The notes under the pieces were generated by a model, which was not told the DNA's origin, did not search any database, and saw only the letters and a list, made by a program, of their open reading frames with translations. Below are positions 42,212 to 50,087 of a stretch of DNA of 64,000 nt, in pieces. This stretch comes from Geodermatophilus dictyosporus. Its GTDB lineage: Bacteria; Actinomycetota; Actinomycetes; Mycobacteriales; Geodermatophilaceae. The stretch lies in contig NZ_FOWQ01000006.1 in the NCBI RefSeq assembly GCF_900115505.1, positions 62,001 to 126,000 of the forward strand, in the 5' to 3' direction. Both the position numbers and the translations under genes were made by a program. The stretch's first letter is position 1. Every line of letters starts with the position of its first letter.

Positions 42212-42757
42212 GTGACGGTGACCGCGGCAGAGCTGATCGTGCTGGTCGACGACGACGGGACACCGATCGGCACGATGCCCAAGCCGCTGGTGCACCACGG
42301 CGAGACCCCGCTGCACCGCGCCTTCTCCGCCTACCTCTTCACCGACGACGGCCGGCTGCTGGTCACCCGCCGCGCCGCGGACAAGCAGACCTTCCCCGGC
42401 ATGTGGACCAACACCGTCTGCGGCCACCCCGGCCCCGGGGAGGGCGACGCCGACGCGATCGCCCGGCGCGCCTCCTTCGAGCTCGGCGTCGAGGTGGCCG
42501 ACCTGCGCCCGGCGCTGCCCGGCTACCGCTACCGCGCCGAGTTCCGCGGCGTCGTGGAGAACGAGGTCTGCCCGGTCTACCTGGGCCGCTTCACCGGGAC
42601 GCCCGACCCCGACCCGAGCGAGGTCGGCGAGTGGGAGCTGGTGGAGTGGGCGGAGTTCCGCCGTCGCCAGGAGGCCGGGGAGCGCGACGCCTGGTCGCCC
42701 TGGTGTCGCGAGCAGGCCCGCCTCATCGAGCAGGCCGGCCTCCTCCCGTCGTCCTGA
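42212..42757 (+). CDS. idi: isopentenyl-diphosphate delta-isomerase (type I)
   Basis: A 181-residue Nudix-fold enzyme interconverting IPP and DMAPP in isoprenoid synthesis. The catalytic Cys is in WTNTVCGHP (~residue 70) and the catalytic Glu region in ENEVCPVYLGRF. The ARRASFELGVEV segment is the Nudix-like metal-binding part, and TFPGMW and LLVTRRAADKQ match actinobacterial Idi. The start is GTG at 42212 in the 60-bp divergent gap. It probably supplies precursors for carotenoids or quinones, but no terpene genes are adjacent. Confidence 0.95.
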   Translation: MTVTAAELIVLVDDDGTPIGTMPKPLVHHGETPLHRAFSAYLFTDDGRLLVTRRAADKQTFPGMWTNTVCGHPGPGEGDADAIARRASFELGVEVADLRPALPGYRYRAEFRGVVENEVCPVYLGRFTGTPDPDPSEVGEWELVEWAEFRRRQEAGERDAWSPWCREQARLIEQAGLLPSS

Positions 42758-42870
42758 CCCGTTCCCCGCGCGAGGGACGGTAGCCGGGAGGACACGGACC
42801 GTGGTGGGCACGCGAGCCCCGTGGTGTCGCTGCACGGGACCCGCCGAAGGGCCGTCCTAGCTTCGCCCGC

Positions 42871-43656
42871 GTGGACCGCCGGGGTTTCCTCCTCCTGCTC
42901 GCTGCCGGGCTGACGGGCGCCGCGGTGGGGCGCGGCGCGGCGGAGCTCGGCAGTCCCGGCACCGCGCTGGCGGCCGTCGAGCCGCTGCCCGCCGAGCCGG
43001 TGCCCACCGGGCCGCCCGGCGTGGTCGCCGTCCCCGCGCCCGCCGGCGTCGTCGACACGCTGCCCGGGCCGGCCGACACCCTCGCGCTGACCATCGACGA
43101 CGGCATCGACGGCGAGGTCGTCGCCGCCCTCGTCACGCTCGCCGAGGAGACCGGCACCCGGCTGACCTTCTTCCCCAACGGCCGCTACTCCTCGTGGGAG
43201 GAGAACGCGCGGCGGCTGCGGCCGCTGATCGAGTCGGGGCAGGTCGCCTTCGGCAACCACACGTTCTCGCACCCCGACCTGGTCACGGTGCCCGACGCCG
43301 TCGTCGCCGACGAGCTGGTGCGCAACCGCGACTTCATGCGCCGCACCCTGGGGGTGCAGTCGACGCCGTTCTGGCGGCCGCCGTTCGGCTCGCACGACGA
43401 GCGCACCGACCGGATCGCCGCCGACGTCGGCCACCCCACCACCGTGCTGTGGAACGGCACCTTCGAGGACGGCCGGGTGGTGGGCCCGGCCGACCTGGTG
43501 GCGGCCGCGCGCCGGTGGTTCGCGGCGCGGACGATCGTCGTCGGGCACGCCAACCAGCCGCCCCTGGCCACCGTCCTCGACGAGCTCGTCGGGCTCATCG
43601 AGACCCGGCGGCTGCAGACGGTGACCCTCGCCGACGTCTGGTCCTCACCGGCCTGA
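42871..43656 (+). CDS. secreted polysaccharide deacetylase family protein
   Basis: A 261-residue NodB-homology protein with an N-terminal export signal (MDRRGFLLLLAAGLTGAAVG) whose RRGFL pattern suggests the Tat pathway. Motif 1 is TIDDG with the catalytic and metal Asp pair, motif 2 is GNHTFSHPDL with the metal His residues, and motif 3 is RPPFGSHD. The usual C-terminal His motif appears as VVGHANQPP. These enzymes remove N- or O-acetyl groups from peptidoglycan or surface polysaccharides. The protein is probably released or displayed outside. It stands alone between idi and an SDR gene. Confidence 0.9.
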   Translation: MDRRGFLLLLAAGLTGAAVGRGAAELGSPGTALAAVEPLPAEPVPTGPPGVVAVPAPAGVVDTLPGPADTLALTIDDGIDGEVVAALVTLAEETGTRLTFFPNGRYSSWEENARRLRPLIESGQVAFGNHTFSHPDLVTVPDAVVADELVRNRDFMRRTLGVQSTPFWRPPFGSHDERTDRIAADVGHPTTVLWNGTFEDGRVVGPADLVAAARRWFAARTIVVGHANQPPLATVLDELVGLIETRRLQTVTLADVWSSPA

Positions 43657-43750
43657 GCGGTCCCGACCTGCGGGCGCGGGCGGTCTCGGCGAAGGTGGGG
43701 GCACGGAACGTGATCACGGCCCGGCGACGGGCCGGTGGACGGAGGTACGG

Positions 43751-44524
43751 GTGGCAGGGGAGCTCAAGGGCCGCGTGGCGCTGGTCACCGGCGGGGCCAG
43801 CGGGCTGGGCCGGGCGACGTGCGTGTCGCTGGCCGAGGCCGGGGCGCACGTCGTGGTGGCCGACATCGACGCCGACGGCAGCGCGCGGACCCGCGACCTG
43901 GTCACCGGCGCGGGCGGCAGCGCCGACGTCGTCGCCCTCGACGTCACCGACGACGGCAGCCGCCGCGCGGTCGTCGCCCAGTTGTTCGAGCAGCACGGCG
44001 ACGCCTTCGACGTGCTGGTCAACGTGGCCGGCATCGACCGCCCCGGCTACGTCACCGACATCGACCTCGACGACTACCGCCGGGTCATGGCCGTCAACTG
44101 CGAGGGCCCGGTCTTCCTGACCAGCGAGTTCGTGAAGCGGGTGCAGCACCTGCCGGAGGGGCGCACCGCCGACGTCGTGCACGTCGTGTCGCTGTCGGCG
44201 ATCACCTCGGGCAGCGGCGCGATCGCCTACAACGGCTCCAAGGCCGGCTTCCTCAACGCCACCCGCTGCATCCAGCGGGAGCTGCGGGAGAAGGCCACCA
44301 CGCTCGAGGACGGCTCCGAGCGGCCCTTCCCGTGCCGGGTGCAGGCGGTGATCCCGGCGGCCATGGACACCCCGATGATGGAGCAGTGGGGCATCCCGGG
44401 GCACCTGATGATGCCGCCGTCGGCGGTGGCCGACACCGTGCGCACGCTGCTGCTGCTGCACCCCTCGGCGTTCGTGCCGGAGATGCAGATCGTGCCGCGC
44501 CTCGAGCCGAACTTCCCGCGGTGA
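43751..44524 (+). CDS. SDR-family oxidoreductase
   Basis: A 257-residue classical short-chain dehydrogenase. The cofactor motif is VALVTGGASGLGRATCVSLA, NVAG is the NNAG equivalent, and the catalytic residues are Ser in VVSLSAITSGSG and Tyr/Lys in YNGSK. Asp in VVADIDADG after beta-2 favours NAD(H) over NADP(H). The C-terminal region (MDTPMMEQWGIPGHLMMPPS) looks like the usual substrate loop. The substrate is unknown. GTG 43751 is used, and a small acidic protein gene follows 7 bp downstream. Confidence 0.92.
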   Translation: MAGELKGRVALVTGGASGLGRATCVSLAEAGAHVVVADIDADGSARTRDLVTGAGGSADVVALDVTDDGSRRAVVAQLFEQHGDAFDVLVNVAGIDRPGYVTDIDLDDYRRVMAVNCEGPVFLTSEFVKRVQHLPEGRTADVVHVVSLSAITSGSGAIAYNGSKAGFLNATRCIQRELREKATTLEDGSERPFPCRVQAVIPAAMDTPMMEQWGIPGHLMMPPSAVADTVRTLLLLHPSAFVPEMQIVPRLEPNFPR

Positions 44525-44531
44525 GCCGGCC

Positions 44532-44792
44532 GTGACCGACCCCGACCTGCCCGACAGCGGCATGGCCTCCGGCTCCGACGCCGGCCAGCCGGGGGAGCAC
44601 CTGGGCAGTGGCGACCTGCGCCCCGACGAGGAGCGCCTGCTCGGCGAGCTCGCGCGCGGGACCGACGGCGCCCCGCCCGAGGCCGGCGACGCGGAGCTGC
44701 GGGCCGCCGAGGACGAGGCGCCGCTGCCCGCCAAGGGCGGACCCCAGGGCGACGGCCTGGACGCGGAGTTCAGCGACCCCGAGGCGCCCTAG
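44532..44792 (+). CDS. small acidic hypothetical protein
   Basis: An 86-residue, highly acidic, Gly/Pro/Asp/Glu-rich protein (MTDPDLPDSGMASGSDAGQP start, GLDAEFSDPEAP end) without hydrophobic segments, likely mostly disordered. No family is recognised. It follows the SDR gene by 7 bp on the same strand. Its TAG stop overlaps the convergent phytochrome gene's TAG stop in a CTAG tetranucleotide (44789-44792). It may be a real co-transcribed small protein or a spurious frame; its codon use resembles its neighbours. Confidence 0.55.
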   Translation: MTDPDLPDSGMASGSDAGQPGEHLGSGDLRPDEERLLGELARGTDGAPPEAGDAELRAAEDEAPLPAKGGPQGDGLDAEFSDPEAP

Positions 44793-47200
44793 GGCCGGCC
44801 TCCCTGCAGCGGCCCGCCGCCAGCGGGCGAGTGGTGGGAGGCAGGAGCAAGCTCCTCCACCAGGCGGACCGCGACCAGCGCGACGTCGTCCTCGGCGCCG
44901 TCGGGCACCAGCCGCCCGAGCAACGCGTCGCACACCTGCTCCACCGGCCGGTCGCGGAGCTCCGCCAGCGCCCGGCCGAGCAGGCCCACGCCGTCGTCGA
45001 AGCCGGAGTCGCGGCGCTCGACCAGGCCGTCGGTGTAGAGCAGCACCGTCGAGCCGGGCCGCAGCTCCTCCACCTGGTCGGTGCGCACCGCCCGCGGGTC
45101 CACGCCGAGCAGCAGCCCCGGCCGCGGGCCGGTGAGCGCCACGGCCGCGCCGTCGGGGCCGGCCACCAGCGGCGGCAGGTGCCCGGCGCTGGCCCACCGC
45201 AGCCGCGCCGTGCCGCGGGCGCCGGGCTCGAGCCGGCCGACGAGCACGGTGGCCATGGCACCCAGACCCAGGCCCTCGATGGCGGCGTCGAGGCGGGCCA
45301 GCACGGTCGCCGGGCTGCCGGTGCTGTCGTAGGCGATGCCGCGCAGCAGCCCGCGCAGCTGCGCCATGCAGGCGGCCGCCGCGGTGTCGTGGCCGACGAC
45401 GTCGCCGATGACGAGCATCGTGGAGCCGTCGGGCTGCACGAAGACGTCGTACCAGTCGCCGCCCACCTGGGCCTCGCGGGTGGCCGGCACGTAGCGGACG
45501 CCGACGTCGAGGTGGTCGGCGGCGGGTGGCTCGGACAGCAGGCTGCGCTGCAGCGTCTCGGCGGCCCGCACGATGGTGCGCGAGCGGGCGTACAGCGCCT
45601 CGACCAGGTGGTTGCGCAGCTGCCCGACCTCGGAGCGCTCCTGCGGCGTCCACGGCTGCGAGCGCTCCCGCACGGTCTCCCGCCAGCGGTCGAAGCTCTT
45701 GCGGGGGCTGAGCCGGACCGAGTCGCCCTCCCGCTCGGCGATCGCCTTGTTGTGCGGGTCGCCGCCCCAGTCCACCGAGTGCACGGCCTCCCGGCGGTGC
45801 CAGAGGACGTACTGGCCCTCGGCGAGCGGGAGCACCAGCACGCCGCAGGCGACCTCGGGCGGCGCGCCCAGCTCCGGGGCGTCGCGCGGCAGGGAGTCGG
45901 TGGCCACGACGTCCTCGCCCTGCGCGGCCGCCCAGGCCACGAGCCGCTCGACCAGCGCGGGGTCCAGTCGCGCGCCCCGGGTGCCGCCGTCGCCCTGGAG
46001 GCAGAGGGTGACGCCGTCGGCGGGCAGCACGTCGAGCAGGCTCGGGCTGCCGAGCAGGGTCTCGGCCAGCGGGCGGTCCTCGTCGAGGGTGGCGGCGGTC
46101 AGCCAGGCCAGGGTGGAGCGCACCTGCAGCGCGCGGTGCACCTCGTCCTCCGCCGTGCGGTCGACCAGCCGCAACGACAGCGTGGAGCCGAGGAACTCCG
46201 CGGCCGCCCGGGTGGCGTAGGGCGGCTGGTGCGGGCCGGCGTAGTGGTGGCAGGCGATCAGCCCCCACAGCCGGTCGCCCTGCAGCAGCGAGATGGACAT
46301 CGACGCGCGCACGCCCATGTTGTGCAGGTACTCGACGTGCACCGGCGAGACGCTGCGCAGGGTGGAGTAGGTGAGGTCCAGCGGGCGGCCGGTGACCGGG
46401 TGGGCGGTCGGGTGGACCGGGCTCGGGACGTAGTCGACGTCGGAGATGAGCCGGATCCAGTTCTTCTCGTACAGCGCCCGCGCCTGGGCCGGGATGTCCG
46501 AGGCCGGGTAGTGCAGGCCGAGGAAGGAGTTGAGGCCGGCGGCCCGCGCCTCGGCGACGACCTCGCCGTTGTAGTCGGCGTCGTAGCGGTAGACCATCAC
46601 CCGGTCGAAGCCGGTGAGGTCGCGGACCGCCTGTGCGGTGGTGTCGTAGAGCTCCTGCAGCGTCGAGGCGCGGTTGAGCGCGCCGACCGTCCCGCGCACC
46701 GCCTGGTAGGTGTTGGGGAAGGAGAACGGCCGCGGGCCGCGGGCGGGCTCGAGCTCCACCACCAGGTTGGTCTGCGGCGGGTCGCCGTCGGTGGGCTGGT
46801 CGTGCTCGTCCCGAACGCCGCCGAGCACCGCGCGGTGCAGGATCGCGTCGACCGGCACCGGGTCGCCGCCGACGTCGAGGGTGAGCTCGACCGGGTTGCG
46901 CTCGCGCAGGTCGCCGAAGGCGCTCGCCGAGCGGACGACGGCCCCGGCCTGGGCCACCCCGATCACCTCGGCCAGCGGCCGGCCGAGCGCGTCGGACCAG
47001 GCGACGCCGGTGAGCCCGGCCAGGTTCTCCGACGCCTGGACGACGACCAGGTCGGGCTCGCTCACGGCCAGCAGCACGCCGCGCGGCTGGATGCTGCCCG
47101 GGACGTGGATCGGCTCGCGGGCGCAGTTGTCGAGGTCGACCGGGGTGTCCGGCGCCAGCCACGCGACGTCCCGGTCGACGTCCCGGTCGAGCTCGGTCAC
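44789..47200 (-). CDS. bacteriophytochrome with PP2C/SpoIIE phosphatase output
   Basis: An 803-residue photoreceptor. The N-terminal biliverdin-binding Cys26 is in DLDNCAREPIHVPGSIQPRG. The PAS (~20-125), GAF (~145-310, with SDIPAQARALYEKN and IACHHYAGPHQPPY) and PHY (~320-510, tongue motif SPRKSF) domains make a complete photosensory module. Instead of a histidine kinase, the C-terminal ~240 residues form a PP2C/SpoIIE-type phosphatase: GGDWYDVF, VIGDVVGHDTAAAACMAQLR, STVLLYTDGLVERRD, DDVALVAVRL with the metal Asp residues. Red/far-red light should therefore control dephosphorylation of a Ser/Thr phosphoprotein such as a STAS anti-sigma antagonist. GTG 47200 overlaps the heme oxygenase stop, which supplies the chromophore. 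Confidence 0.93.
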   Translation of the reverse strand: MTELDRDVDRDVAWLAPDTPVDLDNCAREPIHVPGSIQPRGVLLAVSEPDLVVVQASENLAGLTGVAWSDALGRPLAEVIGVAQAGAVVRSASAFGDLRERNPVELTLDVGGDPVPVDAILHRAVLGGVRDEHDQPTDGDPPQTNLVVELEPARGPRPFSFPNTYQAVRGTVGALNRASTLQELYDTTAQAVRDLTGFDRVMVYRYDADYNGEVVAEARAAGLNSFLGLHYPASDIPAQARALYEKNWIRLISDVDYVPSPVHPTAHPVTGRPLDLTYSTLRSVSPVHVEYLHNMGVRASMSISLLQGDRLWGLIACHHYAGPHQPPYATRAAAEFLGSTLSLRLVDRTAEDEVHRALQVRSTLAWLTAATLDEDRPLAETLLGSPSLLDVLPADGVTLCLQGDGGTRGARLDPALVERLVAWAAAQGEDVVATDSLPRDAPELGAPPEVACGVLVLPLAEGQYVLWHRREAVHSVDWGGDPHNKAIAEREGDSVRLSPRKSFDRWRETVRERSQPWTPQERSEVGQLRNHLVEALYARSRTIVRAAETLQRSLLSEPPAADHLDVGVRYVPATREAQVGGDWYDVFVQPDGSTMLVIGDVVGHDTAAAACMAQLRGLLRGIAYDSTGSPATVLARLDAAIEGLGLGAMATVLVGRLEPGARGTARLRWASAGHLPPLVAGPDGAAVALTGPRPGLLLGVDPRAVRTDQVEELRPGSTVLLYTDGLVERRDSGFDDGVGLLGRALAELRDRPVEQVCDALLGRLVPDGAEDDVALVAVRLVEELAPASHHSPAGGGPLQGGRP

Positions 47201-47841
47201 GCGGGAGCCCCCGACGTCCGCGCGGCCGGCCGGCACCAGTCGGCGAGGACGGCGAAGGTGGCCCGGGCCGCGCCGACCACCCGGCCGGCGTCCCCGCCGG
47301 CGGCCACGTGCTCGCGGGTGACCCGGCGGAAGGCGTGCCACATCGCGCCGGTGTCGGCGCCGTAGGGGCTGAAGCAGCGCAGCCGCGGGCCGCCGGCCAG
47401 CCCGGGCAGCGTGGCGAGGTGGCGGTCGATGAACGTGCCGCCGAGCGTGGAGCCCTCCAGCACGTAGAGCCGGCCGAGCGCCTCGTCGGTGTCGCGCACC
47501 TCGGGCAGGTCGGGCAGGTCGGGAGCGGCCCCCGGGTCGGCGCCGAGCGCGCGCAGGTCGGCGGCGTAGAGCCCGGCGCGGCGGCGGCGCGCCCAGTCCA
47601 GGGCGGCGGCGTCGTCGGGCCGGCGGCGCGCCCAGGCGTCCAGGCCGGCCTCGGCCGCCAGCCAGAAGGCGTGCAGCCGCCCCAGGACGCCGACCAGGCG
47701 GTCGCGGTCGAGGTGGGGGTCCATCAGGTCGAGGGTGGTCTCGACCCGGTCGTGCTCCTCGGCGGTGGCCGTGCGCAGGTCCCGGAGGACGTCGCCGGCG
47801 CCGCCCGCGTCTCGAGGCAACGCCTCTCCTCCCGCAGCCAT
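47197..47841 (-). CDS. heme oxygenase (biliverdin-producing, BphO-like)
   Basis: A 214-residue heme oxygenase, cleaving heme to biliverdin, iron and CO. The proximal ligand His is in TATAEEHDRVETTL and the distal helix is ALGRLYVLEGSTLGGTFIDR, both typical of the BphO group partnered with phytochromes. Its GTGA overlap with the downstream bacteriophytochrome gene strongly supports chromophore supply. ATG 47841 is chosen because it precedes AAGGEALPRDAG; the frame is open further upstream without family similarity. Confidence 0.92.
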   Translation of the reverse strand: MAAGGEALPRDAGGAGDVLRDLRTATAEEHDRVETTLDLMDPHLDRDRLVGVLGRLHAFWLAAEAGLDAWARRRPDDAAALDWARRRRAGLYAADLRALGADPGAAPDLPDLPEVRDTDEALGRLYVLEGSTLGGTFIDRHLATLPGLAGGPRLRCFSPYGADTGAMWHAFRRVTREHVAAGGDAGRVVGAARATFAVLADWCRPAARTSGAPA

Positions 47842-47940
47842 CAGCACCGTCGAGGGTAGGTCACCGGGGGGACGGCGTCGCGCGCGAGCGGTACTCACCG
47901 GTTCCGCCTCGCCCGACCGCACCGCGGGCGCGGGAGGCGG

Positions 47941-49044
47941 TCAGGGGAGGCGGGCGCGCCGCAGCGAGGCGTGCACGAGCAGGCGGGTGTCGCCGTCGGC
48001 GAGGTCCAGGCCGGTCAGCGCGGTGATCCGGCCGAGCCGGTAGTACAGCGTCTGCCGGTGGATGCCCAGCGCCGCCGCGGTGCGGGCCACGCTGCCGGCC
48101 GCGTCGAGGTAGGCCCCGGCGGTGGTGGCGAGCGCGGGCTCGGCCAGCAGCGGGGCCACCGCGGGGTCGGGCGCGGGCAGCGCGGCGGCCGTCCGCCACC
48201 CGCCGAGCTCGGCCCACTGCGCCACTGGCGCCAGCCGCGGCACCAGCCCGGCGACGGCGGCCGCGGCCCGGGCCTCGGCCCAGCGCGCGGGCAGGTCGGC
48301 GGCGCCGGGGCCGGCGGCCGACACCCCGGCGCTGGTGCCGGCGGGCAGCCGGGCGAGCGCGGCCGACGCGGCGGCCGCGGCCGGGCGCAGGTCGGCCGGG
48401 GACGCCAGCCGCACCAGGACGGCGACCTCCCCGCCGGGGAGCACCGCCGCGCCGGCGGTCGGGCGCCGGCCGGCGGGTGCACCGCGGGGCGGGCGCAGCG
48501 CGACCAGGGCCACGGGACCCGGGCGGGCGGCCAGCGCGGCGGCCGCGCGGTCGCGCTCGGCACCGGTCCCGGTCAGGACGGCGGCCAGCGCGGCGCCCGG
48601 GTCGTCGTCGGCCTCTCGCTCGGCGAGCAGCCGGCCGGCGCGGGCCGCGAGGGCGACGGCCGCGGCCAGCGCCGGGTCGCCGGCGTCGTCGGGGTCGGTG
48701 CGGCCGCCGTCGAGCAGCCACAGGTAGCCCAGCAGCCGGCCGTCGGCGCGCACCGGCAGCAGCAGCCGGGTGAGCACGCCGGCCGCGGGGTCGGCGGGGG
48801 TGCGCACCGGCCCCTGCGCGCGGGCGATGCCGAGGTCCTCGAACCAGCGGCGGGTGGCCGGCGTCGAGCCGCGGCCGAGGATGGAGCGGGCGCGGACGGC
48901 GTCCATCGCGCCGCCGTCGTCGCCGTCGTCGTCGGTGGGGTGGGCGCAGAAGGCGACCAGGGTGAAGTCGACGTCCTCCAGCGTCGCCGGGGCCTGCAGC
49001 AGCCGGGCGGCCTCGTCGACCACGTCCTGCAGGTCGGTCCGCAC
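47941..49044 (-). CDS. PucR-family regulator of proline catabolism
   Basis: A 367-residue regulator. The C-terminal ~60 residues are the PucR helix-turn-helix: LATTAGAYLDAAGSVARTAA, ALGIHRQTLYYRLGRITALT, then GLDLADGDTRLLVHASLRRA. The N-terminal ~200 residues look like a GAF-like sensory region (FCAHPTDDDGDD, LLPVRADGRLLGYLWLLDGG). It is divergent from the proline dehydrogenase gene, matching the arrangement of M. tuberculosis PruC and Streptomyces PutR, which activate proline utilisation genes. GTG 49044 lies 9 bp from a 23-bp palindrome. Confidence 0.9.
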   Translation of the reverse strand: MRTDLQDVVDEAARLLQAPATLEDVDFTLVAFCAHPTDDDGDDGGAMDAVRARSILGRGSTPATRRWFEDLGIARAQGPVRTPADPAAGVLTRLLLPVRADGRLLGYLWLLDGGRTDPDDAGDPALAAAVALAARAGRLLAEREADDDPGAALAAVLTGTGAERDRAAAALAARPGPVALVALRPPRGAPAGRRPTAGAAVLPGGEVAVLVRLASPADLRPAAAAASAALARLPAGTSAGVSAAGPGAADLPARWAEARAAAAVAGLVPRLAPVAQWAELGGWRTAAALPAPDPAVAPLLAEPALATTAGAYLDAAGSVARTAAALGIHRQTLYYRLGRITALTGLDLADGDTRLLVHASLRRARLP

Positions 49045-49052
49045 CTGGACGA

Positions 49053-49075
49053 GTGTATGAAGCGGTTTCCTACAC
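49053..49075. promoter_or_regulatory. 23-bp palindrome in the proline regulator/dehydrogenase gap
   Basis: GTGTATGAAGCGG followed by TTTCCTACAC is an interrupted palindrome of the form GTGTA-n-GAA-n-C-n-G-n-TTC-n-TACAC. It lies between the divergent PucR and proline dehydrogenase genes, 66 bp upstream of the latter, and is the best candidate for the PucR binding site. No experiment is implied. Confidence 0.6.
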
Positions 49076-49140
49076 CTGTCCCTGGCCGGTGGCGCCGCGC
49101 GGTCCTAGCGTTCGGTATCCCCCGAGGACGGAGGTGGCAC

Positions 49141-50073
49141 GTGCTCTCGCAGAAGGCCCTGCTCCTGGGCGCCGCCCGCCGACCCGCGCTGCGCCGCGCC
49201 CTGGTCGGCACACCGGTCACCCGCCAGGTCGTCGACCGCTTCGTCGCCGGCGAGACGCTGCCCCAGGCGCTCGACGTCGTCCGCCGGCTCACCGGCGAGG
49301 GTCTCGCGGTGACCCTCGACCACCTCGGCGAGGACGTCACCGACCGCGCCGAGGCGCAGCGCTCCCGCGACGCCTACCTGGCCGCCCTCGACGGGCTGGC
49401 CCCGCTCGGCCTCGGCCGGCGCGCCGAGGTGTCGGTGAAGCTCTCGGCCTTCGGGCAGGCGCTGCCCGGCGGCGAGGACCTGGCGCTGGAACTGGTCCGG
49501 CCGGTGGTCGAGGCGGCCGCCGCGATCGGCACCACGGTCACCCTCGACATGGAGGACTCCTCCACCGTCGACGCCACCCTCGGCACCCTCGCCGAGCTGC
49601 GCCGCGACCACCCGGAGACCGGCGCGGTGCTCCAGTCGGCGCTGCACCGCACCGAGGACGACGTCCGCGCGCTGGCGACCCCCGGATCCCGGGTGCGGCT
49701 GGTCAAGGGCGCCTACGACGAGCCGCCGTCGGTCGCCTTCCAGGGCAGGGACGAGGTCGACGCCGCCTACGCCCGCTGCCTGGGCGTGCTCATGCGCGGT
49801 CCCGGGTACCCCATGGTCGGCAGCCACGACCCGCGACTGGTCTCGGTGGCCCAGCGCCTCGCCGCCGAGTACGGCCGGACGCCGGACTCCTGGGAGGTGC
49901 AGATGCTCTACGGCATCCGCCCCGCCGAGCAGCACCGGCTGGCCGCCGAGGGCGTGTGCGTGCGCGCCTACGTCCCCTACGGCGTCGACTGGTACGGCTA
50001 CTTCGTCCGCCGGCTGGCCGAGCGCCCCGCGAACCTGCGCTTCTTCCTGCGCTCCCTCGTCACCACGTCCTGA
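49141..50073 (+). CDS. pruB: proline dehydrogenase (monofunctional)
   Basis: A 310-residue FAD enzyme oxidising L-proline to delta-1-pyrroline-5-carboxylate. TIM-barrel motifs include GLAVTLDHLGEDVTDRAEAQ, VTLDMEDSSTVD, SRVRLVKGAYDEPP, and the C-terminal substrate-specificity helix VRAYVPYGVDWYGYFVRRLA. It has the length and domain content of the monofunctional actinobacterial form rather than of large PutA. A GGAGGT site precedes GTG 49141. The next gene, P5C dehydrogenase, begins 15 bp downstream. Confidence 0.94.
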   Translation: MLSQKALLLGAARRPALRRALVGTPVTRQVVDRFVAGETLPQALDVVRRLTGEGLAVTLDHLGEDVTDRAEAQRSRDAYLAALDGLAPLGLGRRAEVSVKLSAFGQALPGGEDLALELVRPVVEAAAAIGTTVTLDMEDSSTVDATLGTLAELRRDHPETGAVLQSALHRTEDDVRALATPGSRVRLVKGAYDEPPSVAFQGRDEVDAAYARCLGVLMRGPGYPMVGSHDPRLVSVAQRLAAEYGRTPDSWEVQMLYGIRPAEQHRLAAEGVCVRAYVPYGVDWYGYFVRRLAERPANLRFFLRSLVTTS

Positions 50074-50087
50074 TCCGGAGGCCCCCC

